A stretch of DNA of 64,000 nucleotides from Diorhabda sublineata (lineage: Eukaryota; Arthropoda; Insecta; Coleoptera; Chrysomelidae), in assembly GCF_026230105.1 (NCBI RefSeq), contig NC_079486.1:8618001-8682000 (forward strand), given 5' to 3'. The notes beneath the pieces were generated by a model that had not been told where the DNA came from, made no database searches, and worked only from the letters and a program-made list of their open reading frames with translations. Numbering within the stretch: the stretch's first letter is position 1; every line of letters starts with the position of its first letter. Shown here in pieces: positions 31,127-42,004 of the stretch. Both the position numbers and the translations under genes were made by a program.

Positions 31127-31381
31127 ATGAGTTTTGTGAGACTAAGCCCGTAATTCTTTTCAATGGCAGCCAAAGTGCACAAAAATTGTTAAAAAACCCT
31201 GTTTACCATAACAGAACTAAACATATAGACACTAAGTACCATTTTGTAAGGGAAGTAATTGAAAAAAAATTTGGTTGAAATTAAATACATGCCTACTGAA
31301 AAAATGGTAACAGATCTTTTAACAAAAGGGCTGCATAATCCCAAGCATATTTTTTGTACTAAAAATATTGGTCAAAATTAA
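31127..31381 (+). pseudogene. RNase H C-terminal tail of Copia (A, sense)
   Basis: In the frame after the deletion: VSGFLNEFCETKPVILF from about 31108, then KNPVYHNRTKHIDTKYHFVR and PTEKMVTDLLTKGLHNPKH, stop at 31379-31381. An extra A in the run near 31263-31270 adds a frameshift absent from the inverted copies. Confidence 0.75.
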
Positions 31382-31389
31382 TTGCTGGT

Positions 31390-31400
31390 TTAAGGGGTAG
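31390..31400 (+). promoter_or_regulatory. Polypurine-tract-like sequence before 3' LTR (A)
   Basis: TTAAGGGGTAG directly before the 3' LTR, the place where plus-strand synthesis starts in LTR elements. Short but purine-rich and identical in all copies. Confidence 0.6.
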
Positions 31401-31597
31401 TGTTGTAAAAAATTACTGAACGTAACCCAGCAATTAAGTTGGCAAGGATGATTATTATGTCAAGAAAAGATAAAAAAAAATGGTTACTTTCAGATTCAAG
31501 TCATTTTGTGTAGTTTTACTTCTAATATAATAAAAGTATAGAAGAACCTGAATAAATTTCTTTTATTTATACTATAGAAGAAACTAATATTACAACA
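31401..31597 (+). repeat. 3' LTR of sense Copia (A)
   Basis: 197 bp, TGTTGTAA...TTACAACA, followed by the target-site duplication AAATC (31598-31602). Confidence 0.92.
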
Positions 31598-32095
31598 AAA
31601 TCTGTCACACTGGGATTTTCTAGAAAACCAAAATAACTTCACAATTTTCAATAATTATTTTGATTTAGTTACATATTCACTCAGAAGTTCAATCAAGACA
31701 GATAAAGTGTGTTAAGTAAATGGATTACAAAAACATTTGTGTGAAGATCAATTATAGAAACGAACACTATTATACAAAATCAGAAACAATTTTTCTATAT
31801 AGAGAAAATTCTAATTTCAAATTAACTTCTGTTAACAATGTGATTTTTAATTATAAGAAACAAAAGCAGTTCTATACGATTCCCATTATATTATTATCGA
31901 AAAAATTTGAGAGCATTCATTTGCTATTTTTCAAAGAGCATAAACTAGAAAATAATTATAATAATAATTTCAAATTGTTCACAGTATCCAGTACAAGATG
32001 AGTAATTATTGAACTTACCACTGAATTTTAGAGTTGTTCTAATTCAGTCAGAGTAATGATAATCTTTCCTTTAAGAAATAATCCTTTGATAATTT
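31598..32095. other. Flank after sense Copia, with a 93-codon open frame
   Basis: 31598-31685 is the source of the inverted flank at 6557-6638. An open frame (plus, 31720-32001) encodes a basic, Asn/Lys-rich peptide starting MDYKNICVKINYRNEHYY with no recognised domain. From about 31970 the sequence is the inverse copy of R1 (cf. 17810-17890) and runs on into unit B. No second copy of 31720-31960 is visible in the window. Confidence 0.5.
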
Positions 32096-32894
32096 GCAGT
32101 TATTACAAATACCAAAATCAGTAGATATCTTATAAATCACTTCTTCCTGTAGTTTTTTGTATCTTTCGACCAAATGGATCAAATTACATATTTTCTTCAA
32201 TACCTTTAGTGAGTTACTAATTCAATCAAATAACCATTTGATATCAAATTATACGTAGTAATATTTTGTTTGTTTGTTTGTTTGTTTTGTACAAATCACA
32301 TAGAAACTAGAGGAGTACATCGAAACCGGCGTCAGACAGTATAATAGTAAGTGTGGTGGTAGCAGTAGGTAGTAGTAAATGCAGCACACAAATTGTCCTC
32401 GCGTACTTTATGAAATAATCAACACTTTTCCATTCAATCAAACGTTTATTCCATAATTGTATCCATTCGAGTTAAAGATCATTATTGGAGGTATCTTCGG
32501 CTCCATTTTCCAATTCTCCATACTTATACAATTCTAAATTAGGTATGATTGTATCAATCAAGTTCAGAAAGAAATCATTTTCATTTACGTTTCAAACGAT
32601 AAGCATTCTCACATCTTATTTGAACGTTTTAGCTAGTCTCCCTTATAATCTATAATATCTCAACCAAGTCACATACAATCAAAACTTTTCAGAACAGTTC
32701 TCCATTACTCGTTTAGTTCGATTTGCACATATAATGTTTAATTTGTACAAAGTGATTAGATTGGTTAAATGGTAATTGCCTTAAAAATACTTATTTAAAA
32801 ACAAGTGATAAGACAAAATTCATTTATTAATAATTTATAATAATAAACATCTCAATGCAAAACTTATTTTTATTAGGCTAGTTTAGAATTTTTA

Positions 32895-33377
32895 AAAGAA
32901 GTCCCTAAGAAGGCAAAACCGAACCATAAGTACATTGCTGATTATTTGAAATATGGTTTTTGTGGTTACTGACACAGATGACAACCTGCTACCTCAGTGT
33001 GTTTTATGTTTCGAAGTATTTGCTGATGAGAGTATGAAACCTTCAAAACTGTAAAGACTTTTCACAAAAAAAAAAACATATGTATTTCTTTCAGTACAAA
33101 GAAAAAGAATTCTTAAAGTCAAACTCAATAACGAAAACATCAATTTCTGGTGAGAAAAATAGACAAGCTACATTTGCATCTTATCGCCTATTCATGTTGA
33201 TAGCTAAAAAAGGAACAGAACACTCTGTAGGTTAGAATCTGAAGTTTCATTCACTGAGAAGGAAGCAAAAAAAAATCGGTCAAATTCACTATTACAGTTT
33301 AAATAAAACAAACTTTTCACTTCAACTTGATGAAAGTACTGAAGTTGCTGGCCAGGCTAATCTATTAGCCTTTGTTT
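32895..33377 (+). pseudogene. hAT transposase remnant, N-terminal part (B)
   Basis: Copy of 800-1280 with the same stops and frameshifts, plus two extra A in the run near 33068. Contains the LDESTEVAGQ block. Confidence 0.7.
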
Positions 33378-33650
33378 TTTGTTTTCACATTACTTTCATC
33401 TTGTTTTTGACTTAAATTGACTAATAATTATAATAAATAAGCATATCCTCATTAAAAACCTATATGTTTGTCTCGAAGATTTGTTGGTACACGTGTATAG
33501 TAAATTTGTATTCAAATAAAACTAGTATTTGATATTATTTCTTTCAAACATTCTATGCTAGATAAAACAAAAACATAAATGAATACAGTTACAGTATCAA
33601 TTGTGGGAAATATTGTCCATTAACCAAATTTAGTGAGAACTAGAGCCACA

Positions 33651-36600
33651 TTCTTATTGGTTTTTAATAATATTACGATGTATAAATAAATATATTTGAA
33701 ACGTAACATGCATCCAGATAATAAACAAATAATTTGTAAAATTTGACAACATTGAGGTTTACTGTAAGTTGGCTTCAGTTATATTGCAACATGCCAGCTG
33801 GGTTAATGTTTTTTATACGTCCAAGGTCAAAGTAAACCAAAGTTTCAAACAAAGGAACTTCGGAATTCATTATAATGTTAGAAACGGAATTGGTATCTAG
33901 TTGGAAAACTTAAGTTTTGTTTAAGTTTTATACGTGAAGATTAAGTGAATGTAGTTTATGTAATGAAGTAAATTTTGACTGAAAATGTATAAATTTTTAA
34001 AATTTTGATTCTTATAGTAGGTATGTACAATTATTTTTCACATTTTCTACACCTTTAACTAAGTAATTTGATAAAAATACTCACGTATACAACACAATGT
34101 TTCATGTTGATGAATATGCTTTTAAGGTGTTGGCAAGTGTTTGAATATCTTTTTTAATAACAAGTATAAGCACTACACCAATACTGGAAGTAATTTACAA
34201 ATAATTTATTTTTAGGTAAAGCAGCGTGATTTCTCATTTACCAAAATGGCCTCTAATAAAAAAGAATTGTATGTACTCTAACATATTTACTAATTTCGCT
34301 ATGGTAGCTTGATCTGAACTGGGCCTGGAAATTTGTAGTGTAACGTCTGTGAATGTCAAGTTACAAAAAAAGAATTATATTATTGAAGTAGCAACAAGAG
34401 AACAGCATCTACCCGGCTTTGAAGATTTTTGCAGTGATTCTATCATTTAGGAACTATTTTTGGAAATTTGATAAAACAGTCCCCAACAACACATTTTTTT
34501 TAAATATTTACCTGTATATAATGATTGATATAATAGGAGCGTTTGGATGGATTCACATGGGGATCTTTAGTAGTTTTGGAGTACCTACCTTATGGAATTG
34601 CAAGATAAAGATCATTCAAATGAACTGTGGTATTTCTGCACAATAAATAAATGATAGAAAAGATCCTCGTATTGTTCTGACACATCTTACTTGTTTTATT
34701 CATATTTCTGAGGTAAGAAAATAAAATATTGAGTAATTTTTGATTGGTTTGATTTAAAGAGACTCCACCCCAATTGTGAAGAATAAGTAACTTGTAGTTT
34801 ACAATGAATTGTTGAAAAATGTTGCCAGTGAGTTGATATTTGTCTAAATATTAATATTTTTCTAATAAATTTACTCTTAATCAAAATAATTAGTAGTTGC
34901 TCATCAATATTTGATATTAAATCATATATTTTGTTAAGTATTTTAGGTGACTTCCTTTGAAAATCTCAAACTAGTCTGAAAAAAAATAACCTTAGCAATG
35001 TCATGTTTCCATCAAATTATTGTCTTTACCAGTTTTTGAATAAGAACTTTCAAGTCACTTCCCATTTCATCACTTTGTACAAATTCAACACTATATCTGC
35101 CAATGAAACTGAATGAGTAATGAAGAATTTTCCTGAAAAGTCCTGTATGCATATGACTTGGTTAGTGTAAATTTAGCTTAGGGAATACATTGTAATGCAA
35201 CTTAATGGTTTACTGCACTCCATGTCTAAGGTATTTTAGAGTTGTTGAATATTGAAGAAACATGTTTGTTTGAATTGGGTGAGGTAATGCCATTTCTACT
35301 GATACATACCCACACACTTTTGTTTTGTTTTTTTAGCTTCTCAACAACCAGTTGAAAGTATATTGTTATCAAGTCATTCTAATGTAAGCAAAAACGTTGA
35401 GAGAACGAAAAGGGAACAGTATTCTTTTCAAAACAAGTCCTAAACATCAAAATGTAGGCTTACAGCTGTCCTGTGGAAGGTATCTGTTTTATATTAATTA
35501 TATGTATAAAGAATTTTGAGGGGACCACATTTCTAAATGTTTTCGCACATTTGTTCTTAGCTTTTCAACTCTCTGTCATCCTTTACTGTTACGAGATATA
35601 TAGAATAATTGTAGATAAGTATAATTTTGAATATGCCTCTTTTTGTTACTCCTTTTAATTTTGTTGGTACATGTCTTCTTTTTCACCCGATGTATTTTTT
35701 ATAGATTATCTTCTAAAGCAGAAGATCAAAATTCATTATTTTCATTATTAAAATGGAGTTTATCACTCCACTCTATCATAATCCTTTTTTTTTTTTCATG
35801 TTTAAAACTCATCGGATTGATTCCTTATCGTATATAGCTGTCATAACAAATCCTGATCTCATTTTTTACATTGCTGACTTGCTGTACTATTATGACAAAA
35901 ACTTTTTGTAAATTACTGACATCCAACCCAATTTTACTTAGAAAATTGTTGAATTGTTAAACAAGATATTTTCTAAAGCGACTCATTTCTTCAATAATTC
36001 ACTTTATTTTCTTCATTTTCCTGATTTTCATGTCTCTTCTTATTTTAACTCATGCAAGAAGTTATAACTTCATAACTTTCACAGTATGTATTATATCTTA
36101 AATATTCATATTATTACAAAAATTCATGCGTTTAAAAAAAAGTAAAGGTGGTAGGAAGCTTTTGTTTTTTATAAACATCGCTAGAGTGTAGATTTTCTAA
36201 AGATATATAATTTTTTTCGATATCTTTTTGCTAACCAGAGTTGTAATTGGACCATTTCGACGAAATTCCAAGTTGCATGATTTGCGAAATTTATCAGTGT
36301 AAAGGTGGAAACAATGTAACGGCTTTTTGTGATGGTTATTGAGCAGCTGTTCCTCTTTATTTATCGAGAACAGATATTAATACATATTTCCATAATGCAG
36401 GTACTACAGATGAATTTCTTCTAAATTTTAATGATTTATTTAATATACTTAAATCTCGTAATAGATTGGCAAAATAAATATTTTAAAAATCACTTAGCTC
36501 ACGAACAAATTATTATTATTATATATTTGTAGTAATGTGAAGAGCCATGATGAGGAAAATGATGCTGAAAAGAAGTAAGAATGCTTATCGTTTGAAACGT

Positions 36601-36815
36601 ATATGAGCATGATTTCTTTCTGGACTTGAATGGTACAATCATACATAATTTCGAATTGTATAAGTATGAAGAAGAATTGGAAAATGGAGTCGTAGATACC
36701 TTCAATAATGATCTCAAATCTGAATGGATATAATTATAGAATAAACGGTTGATTGGATTGCATAGTGACAAATTGTGAAGTGTCAAATAAGCATTAAGAA
36801 AACGAATGACAATAT
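33651..36815. repeat. Direct repeat D1 (B)
   Basis: Copy of A 1623-4786. The 67 bp before it (A 1497-1563) are missing in B. Its partner in B is D1' at 42005-44982. Confidence 0.9.
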
Positions 36816-37983
36816 CTGGCTGGCGGGAGGCGCTAGTGTCTATAGAATTGAATTTAATTAGGCATCTGGCCAGCAGGGTGCGCTAGTGTCTATGGAACCG
36901 TGTTTAGTTTGGCGTCTGGCCGGCAGGGGCTCTACTGTCTATGGAATCGTATTTAATTTGGCGTTTGACCGGCAGGAGGCGCTTGTGTCTATGGAACCTT
37001 GTTTAGTTTGGCGTCTATGGAACCGTATTTAGTTTGGTGTCTAATTGGCGGGGGCGCTAGTGTGTATAGAAATTGAACACAAAGAGAATTTTTATTTAGT
37101 TTAACTTGCGGCCGCTAAGTACTTTCAGTTCGACTATTCCTCGCTAGATGGCGCTAGTTCGTGTTTGGTTAGTTTGGCGATCGGTCAATAGAAACGTGTT
37201 TAATTTGACGTTTGGCTAGCGGGAGGCGCTAGTGTCTATGGAATCTTGTTTAGTTTGGCGTTTGGCCGGCAGAGGTCGCTGGTGTCTACAGAATCGTATT
37301 TAATTTGGCGTTTTGCTAGCGAGAGGCGCTTTTGTTTATGGAACCGTGCTTAATTTGGAGTCTAGCCGGTAGGGGGCGCTAGTAACTATAGAATCGTATT
37401 TTAGTTTGGCGATTTGTTGAAATAGATTTATATGTCTATAGAATCGTGTTTAATTTGACTTTTGACTAGTGGGAGGCACTAGTGTCTATGGAATCTTGTT
37501 TAGTTTGGCGTCTGGCCGGCAGAGGTAACTGATGTCTACAGAATCGTATTTAATTTTGCGTTTTGCTAGCGAGAGGCGCTTTTGTTTATGGAACTGTGCT
37601 TAATTTGGCGTCTGGCCGGTAGGGGGCGCTAGTAACTATAGAATCGTATTTTAGTTTGGCGATTTGTTGAAATAGATTTATATGTCGTGTTTAATTTGAA
37701 TTTTGGCTAGCAGGAGGCGCCAGTGTTTATGGGAATTTGTTTAGTTTGGCGTTTGGCTCGCTGGGGGCGCTACTGTCTATGGAATCGTGTTTAATTTGGC
37801 GTTTGACCGGCAGTAGGCGCTAGTGTCCATAGAATAGTGTTTTAGCTTGGCGATTGGTCGACAGAGATAGATAGTGTCTATAAAATCGTGTTTAATTTGG
37901 CGTTTGGATAGCGGGAGGCGCTAGTGTGTATAGAAATTAAACACAAATAGAATTTTTATTTAGTTCAACTTGCGGCCGCTAAG
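36816..37983. repeat. 50-bp minisatellite array (B1)
   Basis: Same borders as A1 but shorter by about 237 bp. The monomers between the two AGATGGCG/TTCGTGTTT sites (A 5112-5352) are missing, as expected from recombination between these similar sites. Confidence 0.9.
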
Positions 37984-38347
37984 TTTTGTTAAGACTGGTA
38001 TAAGGGTCCTATTTACCCTTTCCACTTCTCCATTACCTCGTGGGACTTCACAAGTTGTTAACACATGTTTAATATTTTCTTCTCGACAATATTATTCGAA
38101 TTTTTCAGAACGGAACGCGGATCCTCTGTCAGATATTATCCTTGACGGGCTTCCAAATATTTTATGCTAAGACAACATATCACTTCTTTCGTCGTGGTTG
38201 ATTTTGTTGATTTTAGGATGAAACGTTCCTTCTTTCTCTCCTACAGGACGAGGTGATATATTTTACGCTATTTTTCAAGACAACATGTCACTTCTTTCGT
38301 CGTGGTTTATTTTGTTGGGTAAAGCCACACAAATTTGGAAAAGTCAG
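37984..38347 (-). pseudogene. Ty3/Gypsy integrase core fragment (B, G1)
   Basis: Copy of 6193-6556, with SDRGSAF and GEVER on the minus strand and the same junction to the Copia flank. Confidence 0.75.
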
Positions 38348-38429
38348 TGAATATGTAACTAAATCAAAAGAATTGTTGAAAATTGTCAAGTTATTTTGGT
38401 TTTCTAGAAAATCCCAGTGTGACAGATTT

Positions 38430-38626
38430 TGTTGTAATATTCGTTTCTTCTATAGTATAAATAAAAGAAATTTATACAGGTTCTTCTATACTTTTATTAT
38501 ATTAGAAGTAAAACTACACAAAATGACTTGAATGTGAAAGTAACCATTTTTTTTTATCTTTTCTTGACATAATAATCATCCTTGCCAACTTAATTGCTGG
38601 GTTACGTTCAGTAATTTTTTACAACA
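38430..38626 (-). repeat. Copia LTR of inverted copy (B)
   Basis: 197 bp, copy of 6639-6835, preceded by the inverted flank 38348-38429. Confidence 0.9.
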
Positions 38627-38645
38627 CTACCCCTTAAACCAGCAA

Positions 38646-41600
38646 TTAATTTAGACCAATATTTTTAGTACAAAAAATATGCTTGGGATTATGCAGCCCT
38701 TTTGTTAAAAGATCTGCTACCATTTTTTCAGTAGGCATGTATTTAATTTCAACAAAATTTTTTTCAATTACTTCCCTTACAAAATGGTACTTAGTGTCTA
38801 TATGTTTAGTTCTGTTATGGTAAACAGGGTTTTTTAACAATTTTTGTGCACTTTGGTTGTCATTGAAAAGAATTACGGGCTTAGTCTCACAAAACTCATT
38901 TAAAAAACCACTAACAAATATGGCTTCAATTTTAAACCGACTTCAATAGGAGTCAAAACAGTTTTAGCATCACCTAACTTGAAACGCTCTAATAATTCTA
39001 AAATATAGTTCCTCTGATTAACTTTAATCAAATTGTTTTGTTTGTCAAAATCAATATTTAAACCTAAAAAATATTTGATTGGCCTCAAGTCTTTAATTTT
39101 AAATTGTTTTGACAATTCCTGATTGAGGTTGGTTTTAAAAACTGAGGAATTTGAACAAATTCAAAAATCATCAACATAAAAGGCCACTAGAATTATAAAT
39201 TTGTCCTTGTTTTGGAAAAATATACATGGTTCAAAACTTGATTGCTGAAAACCTAAGTCTTTTAAGACATTTTTTACTTTAATATTCCAAATTCTGGAGG
39301 ATTGTTTTAATCCATATATAGCCTTTTTTAATAAACATACTTTATTTTCATTATTTTTTAGAATAAACCCCTCAGGTTGCACCATGTAAATTTCTTCATC
39401 CAAGTTTCCGTTTAAAAATGCAGTTTCTACGTCTAAGTGGTCAATATCTAAACTTAATTCTACAGATAAAGCAAACAATATTCTTATTGTAGAGTATCTA
39501 ACTACAGGTGAAAAAGTTTCAAAATAATCTATACCAAAGGTTTGTGTGAAACCCTTTGCAACTAGCCGTGCATTATATCGTATTTCATTATTTGAATTCC
39601 TTTTTAAACAAAACACCCACTTATTTTGCACAACATTTTTGTTTGATGGACGGTCTACTAAAATCCATGCCTCATTTTTCATTAATGATTCGTACTCTCG
39701 TTCCATTGCTTTTTCCCATTTTCTTCGGTCACTTCTTGACATCGCTTCATCTACGGTCTTTGGATCTTGCTTTTCATTATAAGTTTCCTTATTCATCACA
39801 TTGTATGAAATGTAACCTTTATAATTTCTTTTCTTTGACACCCTTCCTGATCTGGTTACAATTTCTTGATCATTAATTTCCTCAAAGTTTTCACCTCCAG
39901 TTTCTTCTGGAATTTCATTTTCTTCTTCATTGATATTATTATTTGATCCTCCACCTTCTTCATTTATGTCACAATCATCCACTCCAGGTTTAGTTTTTGT
40001 TTGTAGGTCAACAGTAATTGCTTAATCAGGATCTGAGTTGCTAGTTTCAGCCTTACAATTATTTATGTTTTTGAAAGGTTGATTCAGAAATTCATTAAAT
40101 TTTACATTACGACTTATAATAATTTTATCTGTATCTGTATCTAGAATTCTATAAGCTTTACTATTTTCACTGTATCCCACTATAATACCTATTTTTGCTC
40201 TTTTCTCTAGTTTAGATCTTTTTTCTTTTGGAATGTAAACAAAAGCCTGAGAACCAAATGTAATGAAATATGATAAATCAGGTTTCTTTCCGACCCATAA
40301 CTCATAAGGTGTCTTTTCTTTACTTTTAGTATGTAGTCTATTAGAAATGTAGTTAGCAGTTGTTACTGCTTCCCCCCAATATTTATGGGGTAAATTAGCA
40401 TCTAATAACATACACCTTGCCGATTCCATCAATGTTCTATTTTTCCTCTCCGACACACCATTTTGCTCTGGACAATATGGTGCAGTCGACTGAAAGCTTA
40501 TACCAAAACTTTTGAGTAGCTTCTGCACAGCTACCCCTGTATATTCCCATCCATTATCACTTCTAAATGTTTTTGGATAGACCCCAAAAATATTTTTGAC
40601 TTCTAGAATGAATTCCTTTAGTTTAATATATACTTCATCTTTAGATTCTAACAAATAAAGTGTGGTATATCTTGAAAAATCATCGGTTAAAGTCAAAAAA
40701 TATTTCTTTTTATCTGATTTTTTAGGAAAAGATTTCCTCATTAATTTACACATTGTTTTTTCTGACCACAATCATTTATTTTTATGCCAATAGCTAAATC
40801 TTTACTTACTATCATTTTTATATCATCCGGGCTTCTGTGACCTAAACGTCTGTGCCATGTATGTATATAATTATTCATTTCCTCACACGTTTTTACAATA
40901 TTTACTTTTTCTGAAAACTTGTTTAATTTATATAAACCATTACAGTATTTTCCTGTGGCTATAATAGAATTATTAATTTCTATATAATTACAATCATCAA
41001 ACTTTATGTTATAACCAGCTTTTGTAATTTTAGACACCGAAAACAGATTATTGCTTAGCTCAGGTACAAATAAAACATCTTTAAATTTTAAACTTATGCA
41101 TTTACCTGAAATTTCTGTTTTTACTAAAATATCACCTTTACCTTTGACTTGCATTTCCTGTCCATTTGCAACTATAATTTTATTTAACTTTGAATAGTCC
41201 AATTTAATAAATAATTCTGGATTATTTGACCTGTGACTTGTAGCCCCTGAATCAATATACCATTCTAGATTATTTTTACTGTTACCGGAAACATTGAAAC
41301 AAAAAACTGAGTCAGACAACTCATCACCTTCAACAGTTACTTTGGCATGTTGCTTTCCCTTATTTCTGTCTTTCTTCATGAAAAAACAATATTTTTTGTA
41401 GTGACCTTTTCTATGACAATAATAACATTCTATTTTTTCTTTCATCTTTTTCGAAAACTTTTTATTTGTGTTTAATGCCGTCTCTGTTGAACTGGTATCT
41501 TCTTTTCTTTTATACTCATCCATTAGTTTTCCCTTTACATATTCAAGAGTCAATTCATCATCTGGCCCAGCATCTAATGCTGTTACTAATGTGGAATAAC

Positions 41601-41900
41601 TTTCTGGCAATCCATCTAACAATAATGCAGCTACATGGAAATCCTTAATAGTCTCACCAACTCCTCGTAGTCTTTCAACTAATTCTAGTATTTCTTTAAT
41701 GTATTCATGCATTGGTTTATTTTCAAGTCTAGACTGATACAGCTTCCTCAATAAATACAACTTGTTACTTAAATTATTTCTTTCATGTACCTTTTGCAGT
41801 TCATTCCACATTTCTTTCGCATTCTTGCATTTATAAATGTGTGCTATCTGATTGTCTTCGATACTTAATGAAATTGTAGCTTGTGCTTTTTCATCTTTAC
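38646..41900 (-). pseudogene. Inverted, 5'-truncated Copia coding remnant (B)
   Basis: Copy of 6855-10109 with the same 5' break, the same two integrase deletions and the same RNase H deletion. Open pieces on the minus strand: 40741-41811 (gag, zinc knuckle with its Asp changed to Tyr, protease DSGAT), 40022-40771 (integrase without first Asp), 39161-39982 (RT up to YVDDF), 38900-39115 (end of RT) and 38646-38840 (RNase H tail). A new nonsense codon directly after YVDDF splits the RT, a lesion absent from A. Confidence 0.85.
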
Positions 41901-42004
41901 ATTCTTATTGGTTTTTAATAATATTACGATGTTCTTGATCTTTGTTTAGATCAATTGTGGGAAATATTGTCCATTAACCAAATTTAGTGAGAACTAGAGC
42001 CACA
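41901..42004. repeat. B-specific 0.1-kb local duplication at the Copia / D1' junction
   Basis: After the Copia break, ATTCTTATTGG...TTACGATG (41901-41931) is followed by TTCTTGATCTTTG... (matching A 1554-1622) and then by ATTCTTATTGG again. In A the junction lacks this extra step. The B junction therefore reaches 69 bp further left into the D1 flank. Confidence 0.8.

Larger units (their letters stand above)
27579..31597 (+). mobile_element. Ty1/copia LTR retrotransposon, sense copy, ends complete (A)
   Basis: 4019 bp bounded by LTRs of 189 and 197 bp with TGTTGTAA...TTACAACA termini, and flanked by a 5-bp target-site duplication AAATC (27574-27578 and 31598-31602). Order gag, protease, integrase, RT: the Copia order. 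It is shorter than a usual Copia of about 5 kb because of an internal deletion removing the RT connection and most of RNase H. Further damage: a nonsense codon at 30029-30031, RT motif A Asp-to-Glu, and a frameshift in the RNase H tail. Not autonomous. Confidence 0.95.
1..32095. repeat. Tandem repeat unit A (about 32.1 kb)
   Basis: Position 1 onward is repeated almost unchanged from 32096. Every landmark in this unit recurs in unit B in the same order and orientation: hAT remnant, D1 segment, minisatellite, inverted Copia, Gypsy remnant, ARL14EP-like pair, CW-PWWP gene, sense Copia. The shift between copies is 32095 at the left edge, 31791 over the inverted Copia, 33927 over the ARL14EP-like genes and 33907 over the CW-PWWP gene. 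The unit edge at 1 is simply the window edge, so the real start of the repeat is unknown. Confidence 0.95.
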
